This document shows, piece after piece, positions 43,910 through 52,641 of a stretch of DNA of 64,000 bases. The position numbers and the translations under genes are program-made. The DNA lies in the NCBI RefSeq assembly GCF_009905725.1, contig NZ_JAAAKV010000008.1, positions 310,001 through 374,000 of the forward strand, written 5' to 3'. Under the pieces are notes generated by a model, which saw nothing but the letters and a program-made list of their open reading frames with translations, made no database searches and was not told the origin of the DNA. The DNA comes from Emticicia sp. CRIBPO (GTDB taxonomy: Bacteria > Bacteroidota > Bacteroidia > Cytophagales > Spirosomataceae). Position 1 is the first letter of the stretch; every line of letters starts with the position of its first letter.

Positions 43910-45370
43910 ATGAAATATGAACAGGTTTATTCTTTTTTAATAGAAAAATTACAAACCGGATTACCCTCTTATACCACTTATCATGACGTTTCCCATACCC
44001 TGAGTGTGATTCAATATGCTGAAGAACTGGCGGCCTCAGAGAACATCACCGGCGATGAACTGACATTGCTCAAGACAGCTGCATTATTTCACGACGCGGG
44101 CTTTCTTCAGAGCCATATAGAGCATGAAATGCTCTCATGTAAACTCGCCCGGAAATACCTGCCTGACTATGATTACACCGAAGACCAGATTGAGAGCATC
44201 TGTTCGATGATCATGTCTACCAAACTACCGCAATCTGCCGACAACCAGCTTAGCCAGATACTCTGCGACGCCGATCTTTTCTATTTCGGAGATGATGATT
44301 ACCCGGCCAAAGCAGAAAAGCTGTACAAAGAATTCCACCATAACGGAATGATAAAAAACAGGGAAGAATGGGACCAGAAACAGGTTGAATTCGTTTCAGA
44401 GCACCAGTACTTTACGAAAGTCGCCCGGAAAAGCAGAGAAAAAGGAAAACAAAAAAACTTATTTAATCTTGTCTCAAAATTGGAACACTCAAAACATCTG
44501 AAAAAAAACAGTATTTCTGTAAACCTGCTGAAAGACGCCGTGTCTATGGTGGTCGGGGTCGTTATCGCCGCCTTTGCCTTAAAAGGCTTCCTGGTACCCA
44601 ACCATTTCTTTGACGGTGGGGTGACAGGTATTTCCTTATTACTTCACGAAATCTATCATATAAACCTTGCGGCGGTCATTATTTTGCTGAATATCCCTTT
44701 TATCATCGTCAGTTTTTTTACGGTCAGCAGAACTTTTGCATTGAGAACATTTATCAGTGTGGTTTTACTGGGCATATGCCTGGTACTGCTTCCCCAATTT
44801 TCACTCACCCATGATAAACTGCTCATTTCCATTTTCGGCGGGGCATTTCTCGGCATAGGCATCGGGCTGGTGATGCGGGCAGGTGCAGCTCTCGACGGGA
44901 TTGAAGTACTGGCCCTTTACACCCTGAAAAGAACCTCATTTACCATTTCTGAGATCATTCTGGGGATCAACATCATTATATTTACCATCGCCGCCTTTCA
45001 GTTTGGTATTGAAACAGCCTTATACTCTATCCTGACTTACTTTACAGCCACCAGGACGATCGATTATGTAGTGGAAGGCCTCCAGGCCCATACAGGGGTC
45101 ACGATCATTTCAAGCAAGAGTGAGGTAATCAAACACCAGCTCGTTAACACCATGGGCAAAGGAATCACGGTTTACAAAGGTGAGAGGGGCTTTCTGCCGG
45201 GGAATTTTGACGAAAGTGCCGATTGCGACATCATATTTACCGTCATTACCAGGCTGGAACTGAGGAAACTGAAAAATCTTATCGCGGAAGTGGATCCGCG
45301 GGCCTTTGTGTTTGCCAACACGATCAAGGAAGCCAGTGGCGGAATCCTTAAAAGACGGAATCGTCATTGA
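43910..45370 (+). CDS. HD-domain/YitT membrane protein fusion
   Basis: Residues ~1-190 form an HD phosphohydrolase-like domain: YHDVSHTLSVI, the HD pair in LFHDAGFLQSHIEHE, and CDADLFYFG. Residues ~205-375 are the YitT (DUF161) membrane domain (VVGVVIAAFALKGFLVPNHFFDGGVTGISLLLHE). The C-terminal ~395-475 is DUF2179 (GVTIISSKSEVIKHQLVNTMGKGITVYKGERGFLPGN), a domain thought to bind small ligands. Most YitT proteins have no HD domain. HD enzymes commonly cleave phosphate from nucleotides or cyclic nucleotides, and the neighbour upstream is a cyclase, so linked nucleotide turnover is possible but unproved. Confidence 0.8.
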   Translation: MKYEQVYSFLIEKLQTGLPSYTTYHDVSHTLSVIQYAEELAASENITGDELTLLKTAALFHDAGFLQSHIEHEMLSCKLARKYLPDYDYTEDQIESICSMIMSTKLPQSADNQLSQILCDADLFYFGDDDYPAKAEKLYKEFHHNGMIKNREEWDQKQVEFVSEHQYFTKVARKSREKGKQKNLFNLVSKLEHSKHLKKNSISVNLLKDAVSMVVGVVIAAFALKGFLVPNHFFDGGVTGISLLLHEIYHINLAAVIILLNIPFIIVSFFTVSRTFALRTFISVVLLGICLVLLPQFSLTHDKLLISIFGGAFLGIGIGLVMRAGAALDGIEVLALYTLKRTSFTISEIILGINIIIFTIAAFQFGIETALYSILTYFTATRTIDYVVEGLQAHTGVTIISSKSEVIKHQLVNTMGKGITVYKGERGFLPGNFDESADCDIIFTVITRLELRKLKNLIAEVDPRAFVFANTIKEASGGILKRRNRH

Positions 45371-45437
45371 TCCGGATTTATTCCCGGAAGTGCGTGATCG
45401 TCAGTTTTTTCATCACGATTTAAAATGTAGCCATTAC

Positions 45438-46595
45438 ATGAAAGCATCAGTATTTATTGCCTCTCTTCTGCTTGTTCCTGCCCTGACCATCGCCCAAAAG
45501 CCCAGGGCAAGGGATATCGGCGTGCCTTTTGACGGTAATCCTGGTAAGTTCAATGCCATCACCGATGTCAAAGGCGTTGAAGTGGGTTACAGCACGATTA
45601 TTTCGGGTCAGGGAAAGAATATAAGAGGCAAAGGCCCGGTAAGAACCGGGGTAACTGCCATTTTTCCAAGGGGGAGAAAGAACAATCCGGTGTATGCCAA
45701 CTGGTATTCGCTCAACGGCAACGGCGAAATGACAGGAACCACCTGGATCACGGAATCAGGCTTCCTGGAAGGTCCGCTCATGATCACCAACACCAACAGC
45801 GTAGGTGTCGTACGGGACGCGGTGTTAAAATGGTATGTCAAAAACAAATGGTATAACGAGGATTTCTGGTACACTTACCCTGTTGTGGCCGAAACCTACG
45901 ATGGCTTCATGAATGACATTTACGGCTTCCATGTGCAGGAAAAACATGCTTATGAGGCCCTGGATAACGCTAAAAGCGGCCTTCTGGCCGAAGGAAACGT
46001 CGGCGGCGGCACGGGCATGATGTGTCTGGGTTTTAAAGGCGGCACCGGAACCTCGTCCAGGGTGGTCAGCGTAAAAGACTCAACTTATACCGTCGGGGTG
46101 CTGGTACAGTCCAATTTCGGAGGCAAGCGGAACTTCACCGTGGCAGGCGTACCCGTCGGGAAAGAGCTGAAAGACACCCTGAACTACGAATTCAAAGCCC
46201 CGCCCTCCTATCAACCCGGTGACGGTTCCATCATTGTCGTAGTAGCAACAGATGCTCCCTTATTACCCCACCAGCTGAAAAGAATAGCCGCCAGGGTGCC
46301 ACTGGGTATCGGAAAAGTGGGTGGCAGAGGCGAAAATGGTTCCGGGGATATTTTCCTGGCGTTTTCCACGGCCAACCCCGGAGCATTTCAGCGGGAGAAT
46401 TTCGCTAAACTGGATGAATTTCCCAATGATCTCATCAATCCTTTGTTTGAAGCCACCGTGCAGGCTGTTGAAGAAGCCATCATTAATGCCATGGTGGCGG
46501 CAGAAACCATGGAGGGCATCAACGGCAACAAAGCCTACGGATTACCCCACAAAGAACTCATCGCGATCCTTAAAAAATATAACCGGGTAAAATAG
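45438..46595 (+). CDS. P1-family aminopeptidase (DmpA-like), secreted
   Basis: I place the start at ATG 45438, which gives a signal peptide (ending LTIAQ); the longer frame from 45306 overlaps the previous gene. The product follows the DmpA/L-aminopeptidase order: RDIGVPFDGNPGKFNAITDVKGVEVGYSTI, GPVRTGVTAIFPRG, TNTNSVGVVRDAV, and LAEGNVGGGTGMMCLGFKGGTGTSSRVV. In the last block the GTGTSS step is the likely self-cleavage site that frees the nucleophile serine. It probably releases N-terminal residues from peptides in the periplasm. A dipeptidase gene follows by 51 bases. Confidence 0.87.
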   Translation: MKASVFIASLLLVPALTIAQKPRARDIGVPFDGNPGKFNAITDVKGVEVGYSTIISGQGKNIRGKGPVRTGVTAIFPRGRKNNPVYANWYSLNGNGEMTGTTWITESGFLEGPLMITNTNSVGVVRDAVLKWYVKNKWYNEDFWYTYPVVAETYDGFMNDIYGFHVQEKHAYEALDNAKSGLLAEGNVGGGTGMMCLGFKGGTGTSSRVVSVKDSTYTVGVLVQSNFGGKRNFTVAGVPVGKELKDTLNYEFKAPPSYQPGDGSIIVVVATDAPLLPHQLKRIAARVPLGIGKVGGRGENGSGDIFLAFSTANPGAFQRENFAKLDEFPNDLINPLFEATVQAVEEAIINAMVAAETMEGINGNKAYGLPHKELIAILKKYNRVK

Positions 46596-46602
46596 TACAG
46601 CT

Positions 46603-46622
46603 GCGGGTTTCAACCCGTTGTA
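46603..46622. repeat. Short hairpin between the two peptidase genes
   Basis: GCGGGTTTCAACCCGTTG: stem CGGGTT/AACCCG with a two-base centre. No T tract follows, so it may modulate rather than end transcription. Confidence 0.45.
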
Positions 46623-46646
46623 AACAGAATAAAGCATTAATCCCTT

Positions 46647-47816
46647 ATGAAGTCAAAAATCATAATCCTGCTTGTCTTTTTTTCTCAGCAAGTGTTGGCA
46701 CAATCCTATCAGCAAGTCCATCAGAAGGCCATATTGGTAGATACACATAACGATATCCTGACCCAAACCATGGAAAAGGGGTTCGTTTTTGACAATGATC
46801 TTAAAGGTAAAACGCATAGTGACCTCAAAAGATGGAAACAGGGCGGTCTTGACGTACAATTCTTCTCCGTCTGGTCTGACGGCAACCAGGTGAAGCCTTT
46901 TGAATTTGCCGTAAGACAGATAGACTCGCTGGATGCCGTTATAAAACGCAATCCGGACAAGATCGTGAAGGTGGCCAACAGCACTGAACTTTATAAGGCC
47001 GTTAATCAGAAGAAAATAGCTGCCCTTATCGGCGTAGAAGGCGGTCACATGATCGAAGATGACATGACAAAACTGGATTATCTCTATAAAAGAGGTGTGA
47101 GGTACATGACCCTCACCTGGAACAACTCCACGCCCTGGGCCAGCAGTGCTTTTGATGAAACGTTCAGTAAAACGCTGGATCATAAAGGCTTATCAGATCT
47201 TGGTAAGCAGATTGTCAGAAGAATGAACACGCTGGGCATGATGGTGGACATCAGTCATGTCGGAGAAAAAACGTTCTGGGATGTCATAAAAACCACCAGT
47301 AAACCGATCATTGCCTCTCATAGCTCTGTTTATAACATTTGTCCTCACCAGAGAAACCTCAAAGACGAGCAGATCAGGGCCATCGCCAAAAATGGCGGGG
47401 TTGTCCAGGTCAATTTTTATTCAGGATTCATTGACAGTACTTATCAGCGTAAAAGCGACGCCTTTATAAACAGCCATAAGACAGAAAGCGATTCGCTCAC
47501 CCGCCTCGGAATGGCAGATTACCTGGTTGGCGAGTATTTGTTCTCTAAATATCCTGATGAAGTAACAGCCCTGAGACCCCCGCTTTCTTTACTGATACAA
47601 CACATCGAGTACATCATTAAGTTAGTGGGTGTTGACTATGTGGGCCTGGGCTCTGATTTTGACGGCATTGAGTCGGCTCCGCAGCAACTTGACGACGTCA
47701 CCTCCTACCCGCTGATCACCAAAGCCCTGCTAGAAAAAGGATATTCTGAAAAAGACCTCAACAAAATCCTTGGAGGCAATATCCTGAGGGTTCTGAAAGC
47801 GAATGAGGCAAAATAA
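46647..47816 (+). CDS. Membrane dipeptidase (peptidase M19 family), secreted
   Basis: A signal peptide (ending VLAQ) is followed by the M19 renal-dipeptidase motifs: VDTHNDI near residue 29, IGVEGGHMIEDD near 131, MVDISHVGEKTFWDV near 200, ASHSSVYNICPHQRNLKDEQI near 222, and GLGSDFDGIES near 330. These His, Asp and Glu residues bind two zinc ions. The enzyme splits dipeptides, often with D-residues. It fits a peptide-use cluster with the P1 peptidase before it and the YfcC carrier after. Confidence 0.9.
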   Translation: MKSKIIILLVFFSQQVLAQSYQQVHQKAILVDTHNDILTQTMEKGFVFDNDLKGKTHSDLKRWKQGGLDVQFFSVWSDGNQVKPFEFAVRQIDSLDAVIKRNPDKIVKVANSTELYKAVNQKKIAALIGVEGGHMIEDDMTKLDYLYKRGVRYMTLTWNNSTPWASSAFDETFSKTLDHKGLSDLGKQIVRRMNTLGMMVDISHVGEKTFWDVIKTTSKPIIASHSSVYNICPHQRNLKDEQIRAIAKNGGVVQVNFYSGFIDSTYQRKSDAFINSHKTESDSLTRLGMADYLVGEYLFSKYPDEVTALRPPLSLLIQHIEYIIKLVGVDYVGLGSDFDGIESAPQQLDDVTSYPLITKALLEKGYSEKDLNKILGGNILRVLKANEAK

Positions 47817-47852
47817 GCCTGTTAGTACTCAGCTTTTCTCAAAGACATATTC

Positions 47853-47884
47853 CTGCAGATAAGCACGCCTGTGCGTATCTGCAG
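47853..47884. repeat. Intergenic palindrome, family P2
   Basis: CTGCAGATAAGCACGC / CTGTGCGTATCTGCAG; outer arms CTGCAGATA/TATCTGCAG are intact. Confidence 0.6.
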
Positions 47885-48000
47885 CTTAATCTTAATAGTA
47901 TTCCGTCGCGTCCTGAATCCATTCAATCATTGAAATATTCCTTCACTGAAGTATTTAATAATCTCCCATTCAATCACTCACTCATTGAAAATTATACCCC

Positions 48001-48087
48001 CACAACAATAAGCCAAGCTTCTGACCAAATAAACCAAGCGATTGACCAGATAGACCAACACGTTTTTAATGGCTGAATATAACTTTG
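48001..48087 (+). promoter_or_regulatory. Promoter with tandem 21 bp direct repeats (site C)
   Basis: Unit 0 (48001-48021) is degenerate (AACAATAAGCCAAG). Unit 1 (48022-48042) begins TGACCAAATAAACCAA and unit 2 (48043-48063) begins TGACCAGATAGACCAA. TAACTTTG, an exact -7 match, is at 48080-48087, starting 17 bases after unit 2, exactly as at sites A and B. Confidence 0.75.
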
Positions 48088-48188
48088 TGATAGTCAGTGA
48101 GCTACCATTTGCTGAGATCGTTAGGGTTAGTAATCCACACAAATTTTACAATTTGTTTCAGTCGTGTTATATTCTAATCACCATCGTT

Positions 48189-48728
48189 ATGAAGCATTTC
48201 ATAAAAAAGCCGCTGTATTCTCTGATAGGCATTGTATCAGTACTTATTCCAGCATTCAGGTGCTCTGAAGAACCCCGTGAAGCAGAGCATTACAGCATTG
48301 CTTCTTCAGATTACGGCATCCTGGCAGAGAAATCACTTGACCTAATGAGCAGCCTTGACATCGACAACTGGGGAAGTATGATGAGCGACAGCGTAGTGTA
48401 TTATTTCCCGGATGAAACCCAGACAAAACTGGTAGGAAAAGCCGAAGTACTTTCATGGTGGAAAAACTATGTAAGCACTTCAGGCCTGAAATCGATGACC
48501 ATTGAAAACGCAAGTTATCTGCCGGTTTCCCTGGATAACAACCTCGGAACGAAAGAACTACCGGGAGTGCAGGTTATCGCCTATTTTTCCAATAAAATGG
48601 TTTACCGGGAGCATACCAGTTCAATAAGAATGAATTTTGTTATTCATTTTGATAAAGAGAAACTGATTGACGGATATTACACCTATTATGACCGGTCTGA
48701 CATAATGCCTGAAGTGAAGCACTTGTGA
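48189..48728 (+). CDS. SnoaL/NTF2-like lipoprotein
   Basis: I place the start at ATG 48189, since an upstream frame start at 48069 would lie inside the predicted promoter. From 48189 the product opens with a lipoprotein-type leader (KKPLYSLIGIVSVLIPAFRC). The mature part follows an NTF2-like pattern: AEKSLDLMSSLDIDNWGSMMSDSVVYYFPDE, LVGKAEVLSWWKNYV, VQVIAYFSNKMVYREHTSSIRMNFVIHFDKEKLIDGYYTYYD. It resembles in fold and location the lipoprotein at 19093 and shares its promoter architecture. A ligand-binding role at the envelope is inferred. Confidence 0.7.
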   Translation: MKHFIKKPLYSLIGIVSVLIPAFRCSEEPREAEHYSIASSDYGILAEKSLDLMSSLDIDNWGSMMSDSVVYYFPDETQTKLVGKAEVLSWWKNYVSTSGLKSMTIENASYLPVSLDNNLGTKELPGVQVIAYFSNKMVYREHTSSIRMNFVIHFDKEKLIDGYYTYYDRSDIMPEVKHL

Positions 48729-48904
48729 AGAGTCATGTTTTGAAATACTATTGAGCCTGTTTGGCTTACTGAGTGTCAGGATTAATTAAGAATTATTTAT
48801 ATATTTAGTTTACCATCCCCTGCCGGGCTGTGGGTGCAAGCTTTTTTCTTTCAGATCAATAAGTCCCTGGTTTAAGAGTATAATACGTATTTTACTATCA
48901 ATAT

Positions 48905-50413
48905 ATGTCAAAAAAGAAATCATTTCCCCAGCCGATTACCATCCTGATGGTCATTATCGTGCTGGCGGGCATCAGTACCTGGCTGTTGCCGGCAGGGCAA
49001 TACAATAAACTGACGGCCAATGCCGGGAAAAACTTTGTCATGACCACGCCATCCGGAGAAGTAACCTTTCCGTTTACCCAAAAGACGCTGGACAGCCTTA
49101 AACTTAATATTTCTCTTGAAAAATTCAGGCATGGCGATATCCGCAAACCGGTGTCTGTGCCGGGCACGTTCCAGGTGCAGGAAAGAACCCCCCAGGGTTT
49201 TGTCAACATCATACAGGCCCCTGTAAAAGGAATATATGACAGCATCGACATCATCCTGTTTATCCTCATAATAGGCGGATTTATGTACGTTTTTAATGAA
49301 ACGCAGGCCATTTTCAAAGGCATCGCCTCGCTTTCTCATACCATGAAAGGCCGCGAGTCCTGGCTGATCATCATCCTGATCTTTATTTTTGCTTTTCTGA
49401 GGTCTTCTTATGGCATGGAAGAAGAAGCCCTGGTGTTTTATCCTATTCTTGTGCCGCTGTTCCTGGCGGCGGGATATGACCTGATGGTGCCCCTGGCCGT
49501 TATTTTCGGAGGTACTACCATTGGCGGCATCCCTGGTTTTTCAAACCCCTTTTCCACCATTATAGCTTCCAATGCCGCCGGGATCAACTGGATGGATGGT
49601 TTATATGAGAGGCTCATTCTTTTTGCCATCGCCACTCCTCTGATGACCTGGTATGTGCTTCGTTATGCCCGCAAAGTAAAGAAAGATCCGTCAGCCTCAC
49701 TGGTTTTCCAGACAGACGGACATGTGGCGTCGCCATATGAGATGCACCTTACGGAGGGAAATGAATCCCCGAAGCTTGACCTGAAAACAAAGTTGTTATT
49801 GCTGATATACCTGCTTACTTTCCTGGTGATGATTTTTGGTGTCGTATTTTATGACTGGTGGACCCTCGAGATGTCTGCACTCTTTCTGGGCTCATCCATC
49901 CTGGTGGCGTTTATTTCAGGAATTTCAGAGAAAAAGTTCGTCAGAGAATTTGTCAGCGGAGCCGAGAGCCTGCTTACTGTAGCCTTTATTGTGGGTGTAG
50001 CCAGGGGCGTTACGGTCATTCTTAATGAAGGCCATGTAAGTGATTCCCTGCTTTTTTATGGCACTCAGTTGGTCGGTGGCATGCCTCCGGCTTTGTTCAT
50101 ATTGCTGCTGATGGTCTTTTATATGTTTTTCTCGCTGTTCATCAGTTCTTCTTCAGGCATGGCCGTGCTGACCATGCCGATTATCGGGGCCATGGCGATT
50201 ATTGTCAATATTCCCGGCCGGGAAATTGTCAACGCCTACCTTTATGGCATTAATATCATGTTTTTTGTGTCCCCTACCAGCCTTTTGCTGCCCTCTCTGG
50301 CGTTGGTCAACGTAAGCCTGAAAGCCTGGATGCGTTTCATCACTCCCATGCTGGTGATGCTGGTCATCCTTTGTTCGGTTTTCCTGGTTGCCGGAATCTG
50401 GTTTGGATCATAA
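48905..50413 (+). CDS. YfcC-family (DcuC-like) membrane carrier
   Basis: About twelve membrane segments cover most of the 502 residues. The N-terminus (PITILMVIIVLAGISTWLLPAGQY) and the ERTPQGFVNIIQAPVKGIYDSIDIILFILIIGGFMYVFNETQA block are typical of YfcC/DcuC-type carriers, as is GGTTIGGIPGFSNPFSTIIASNAAGI. These usually move dicarboxylates, amino acids or peptides across the inner membrane. Placement after two peptidases suggests uptake or exchange of amino acids or dipeptides; that is inference. Confidence 0.82.
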   Translation: MSKKKSFPQPITILMVIIVLAGISTWLLPAGQYNKLTANAGKNFVMTTPSGEVTFPFTQKTLDSLKLNISLEKFRHGDIRKPVSVPGTFQVQERTPQGFVNIIQAPVKGIYDSIDIILFILIIGGFMYVFNETQAIFKGIASLSHTMKGRESWLIIILIFIFAFLRSSYGMEEEALVFYPILVPLFLAAGYDLMVPLAVIFGGTTIGGIPGFSNPFSTIIASNAAGINWMDGLYERLILFAIATPLMTWYVLRYARKVKKDPSASLVFQTDGHVASPYEMHLTEGNESPKLDLKTKLLLLIYLLTFLVMIFGVVFYDWWTLEMSALFLGSSILVAFISGISEKKFVREFVSGAESLLTVAFIVGVARGVTVILNEGHVSDSLLFYGTQLVGGMPPALFILLLMVFYMFFSLFISSSSGMAVLTMPIIGAMAIIVNIPGREIVNAYLYGINIMFFVSPTSLLLPSLALVNVSLKAWMRFITPMLVMLVILCSVFLVAGIWFGS

Positions 50414-50572
50414 ATTATTGTTTATCAGCTTTGTATTAGTCAATAACCGGAACCTCCTGAAGATTTTAAGCGGGGGGTGATCAGGTTCTTTATTTGAAAG
50501 AATTGAAATTCCGGAGTAAAGAAAACTTCAAAAAAGCCGGCAGCTCTTTGATGATTGCTTACAGCTATTTTG

Positions 50573-50580
50573 TACATTTG
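50573..50580 (+). promoter_or_regulatory. Putative -7 element for the cytochrome c/PQQ gene
   Basis: TACATTTG is an exact TAnnTTTG match, 35 bases before the start codon at 50615. The nearest TTG (50548-50550) is 22 bases upstream, slightly longer than the usual spacing. Confidence 0.5.
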
Positions 50581-50614
50581 AATAAACCGACCCAAATTCA
50601 AAGCCTGTTTTACT

Positions 50615-52441
50615 ATGAAAGCATCACTATTCGGGATGATGTCGATTGTCCTGGTTTTATCATCAGCTTACGTTTTCGCTCAAAACGCCCTTCCGGATTC
50701 TGTAAAAGCCCTTGGAAAGGACATCTATCAAAATAAATGCAGTGTTTGCCATACCAAGGGAGGGGTCGAAGGAGCCCCCGGACAGGAATTGTTGTCGGGC
50801 ATGAGCTCCAAAGCGATTTATGCGGCCCTGATCACCGGAAAAATGAAGGTACAAGGCCAGGCTCTCACCGATACAGAAAGAAAAGCGGTGGCCCAATGGC
50901 TCACAGGCAGGGCTTTAACCGATACAAAGCTACCGTCAGAAGCCTATACAAAGTTTTATCTGCCCCAGAAAGTCAGTTATGAATCAGGCTGGGGTGGAAA
51001 TCCGGAAGGCACTGGATTTGTAAAATACTCCGGCATCAATGCTGACAACGTCGGTTCATTAAAGTTGAAATGGGCGTTCGCTTTTCCTGAAGGCACACAG
51101 GTCAGAAGTAAGCCTGCCATAGCGGGTGACTGGCTCATTGTAGGCGGACAATACGGGGAAGTCTATGCTATCCATAAGAGAACAGGTAAAATAGGCTGGG
51201 AATTTAAAGCAGATGCCGCCATTCGCGGTGCGGTGGCTATTGCACCCGCTGCCAGCGGATTAAGGGTCTATTTTGCGGATTACTCCACCAATGTCTATGC
51301 ACTGAACCTGGCCAGCGGCCGGTTGATCTGGAAGAAAAGGTCGGGAAAACACCCTTTATCAGCCAATACAGGCTCTGTGGCTGTCTCCGGAAACACAGTT
51401 TTGGTGCCACTCACTTCCTTTGAAATCAACTCTACAGCGAATCCTGATTACAATTGTTGCACCTCTTCCGGGGAACTCGTGGCCCTGGATGCCGTATCAG
51501 GAGAAATCAGATGGAGACACCGTGTGATCCCCGAAGAAGCTAAAATCAGCGGTAAAAAGAAGAACGGAGCAGATTTCTACGGACCATCCGGAGCCCCGGT
51601 ATGGTGCAGCCCTACAGTAGATGTTCAGAGAGGCCTGGTGTATATCGGTACGGGAGAGAATTATACCAACCCGCCTTCAAAAACGAGCGATGCCATCCAG
51701 GCCATCGATATAAAAACAGGCAAACTGGTCTGGACTTTTCAGGCGACGCAAAACGACGCCTGGAATTTAGCCTGTCCCGATGCCCCCAACTGTCCTGAAA
51801 AGAGCGGCCCTGACTTTGATTTCGGTATGGCTCCCCTGCTGATCAAAGGCGGCAATGCCGGCAAAGACATCCTGGTGGTGGGTCAGAAATCGGGCATGGT
51901 GCACGGCCTGGATCCGGTTTGCGGCCATGTGATCTGGCAAAACCGCGTCGGTAAAGGCGGAATGCTCGGCGGTATTCACTGGGGCATGGCCTCAGACGGC
52001 CGCAAAGTATATGTGGCGAATGCGGATAATTTTTATGCCCTGAATCCGGGTGAACCTGGATTGAAGGCTGCTCCGGGCTTATTTGCCCTTGACGTGGCTA
52101 CCGGAAAAACCCTCTGGTATCAGGCTACGCCCGCTTGTCCGGGTGTGGTTCCTTGTATTCCGGCAAATTCTGCCGCACCGCTGGCTTTGCCGGGCCTGGT
52201 ATTCGCCGGAACCCTCGATGGCCATATCAGGGCCTATAAGGCTGAGAGCGGCGAGATTATCTGGGACTTTAACACCATCCGTGACTACCAGACGGTTAAC
52301 GGCGTAAAAGGAAAAGGCGGTTCTCTTGACGGCCCCTCTCCTGTCGTGTCCGGCAATATGCTCTTTGTCAATTCCGGTTATGGTATGTTTGGCGAAATTC
52401 CCGGCAATCTGCTGATTGCATTCGAATTGGACAATAAGTGA
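50615..52441 (+). CDS. PQQ-dependent dehydrogenase-like protein with N-terminal cytochrome c domain
   Basis: A signal peptide (ending VFAQ) is followed by a cytochrome c domain with heme motif CSVCH near residue 42 and a likely Met ligand in GKMKVQG. Residues ~115-608 are a PQQ-type beta-propeller (GEVYAIHKRTGKIGWEFKADAAIRGAV, SGRLIWKKR, TGKTLWYQ, GEIIWDFN). NCCTSSGELV near 285 holds adjacent cysteines, the vicinal disulphide of quinoprotein alcohol dehydrogenases. The c-type domain ahead of the propeller is the layout of polyvinyl-alcohol dehydrogenase (cytochrome). It should oxidise an alcohol in the periplasm and pass electrons to the respiratory chain. Substrate is not readable. Confidence 0.82.
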   Translation: MKASLFGMMSIVLVLSSAYVFAQNALPDSVKALGKDIYQNKCSVCHTKGGVEGAPGQELLSGMSSKAIYAALITGKMKVQGQALTDTERKAVAQWLTGRALTDTKLPSEAYTKFYLPQKVSYESGWGGNPEGTGFVKYSGINADNVGSLKLKWAFAFPEGTQVRSKPAIAGDWLIVGGQYGEVYAIHKRTGKIGWEFKADAAIRGAVAIAPAASGLRVYFADYSTNVYALNLASGRLIWKKRSGKHPLSANTGSVAVSGNTVLVPLTSFEINSTANPDYNCCTSSGELVALDAVSGEIRWRHRVIPEEAKISGKKKNGADFYGPSGAPVWCSPTVDVQRGLVYIGTGENYTNPPSKTSDAIQAIDIKTGKLVWTFQATQNDAWNLACPDAPNCPEKSGPDFDFGMAPLLIKGGNAGKDILVVGQKSGMVHGLDPVCGHVIWQNRVGKGGMLGGIHWGMASDGRKVYVANADNFYALNPGEPGLKAAPGLFALDVATGKTLWYQATPACPGVVPCIPANSAAPLALPGLVFAGTLDGHIRAYKAESGEIIWDFNTIRDYQTVNGVKGKGGSLDGPSPVVSGNMLFVNSGYGMFGEIPGNLLIAFELDNK

Positions 52442-52508
52442 ATTTTGAATGTTTCAATGATGAATGCCTGAATGACCTGAGCCCGGCTCAGGCTGGAATA
52501 AATCATTT

Positions 52509-52535
52509 ACAGAGACCTTGCATACAATGTCTGTC
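52509..52535. repeat. Intergenic palindrome, family P1, partly decayed
   Basis: ACAGAGACCTTGC / ATACAATGTCTGTC. P4-type words (AAGCCTGTGGCTTAAGGCCT) follow at 52563-52611. Confidence 0.45.
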
Positions 52536-52641
52536 TTTGAATTAATAAGTAATAAAAATATCTGCTTAAAGCTAAAAGCCTGTGGCTTAAGGCCTGCAGC
52601 TTACAGCTAAAAAATTAATCAACCTTCAAAATAACAGCCAT

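Larger units (their letters stand above)
47817..48188. other. Intergenic region with palindrome and direct-repeat promoter
   Basis: No gene is visible. It has palindrome P2 (47853), ATTCA-type low-complexity sequence (47920-47990), direct-repeat promoter site C (48001-48087) and a predicted ~95 base leader. Confidence 0.65.

Noticed and set aside
45306-45437. Longer start for the P1 peptidase
   Set aside because: It overlaps the HD-YitT gene and hides a good signal peptide that starts at 45438.
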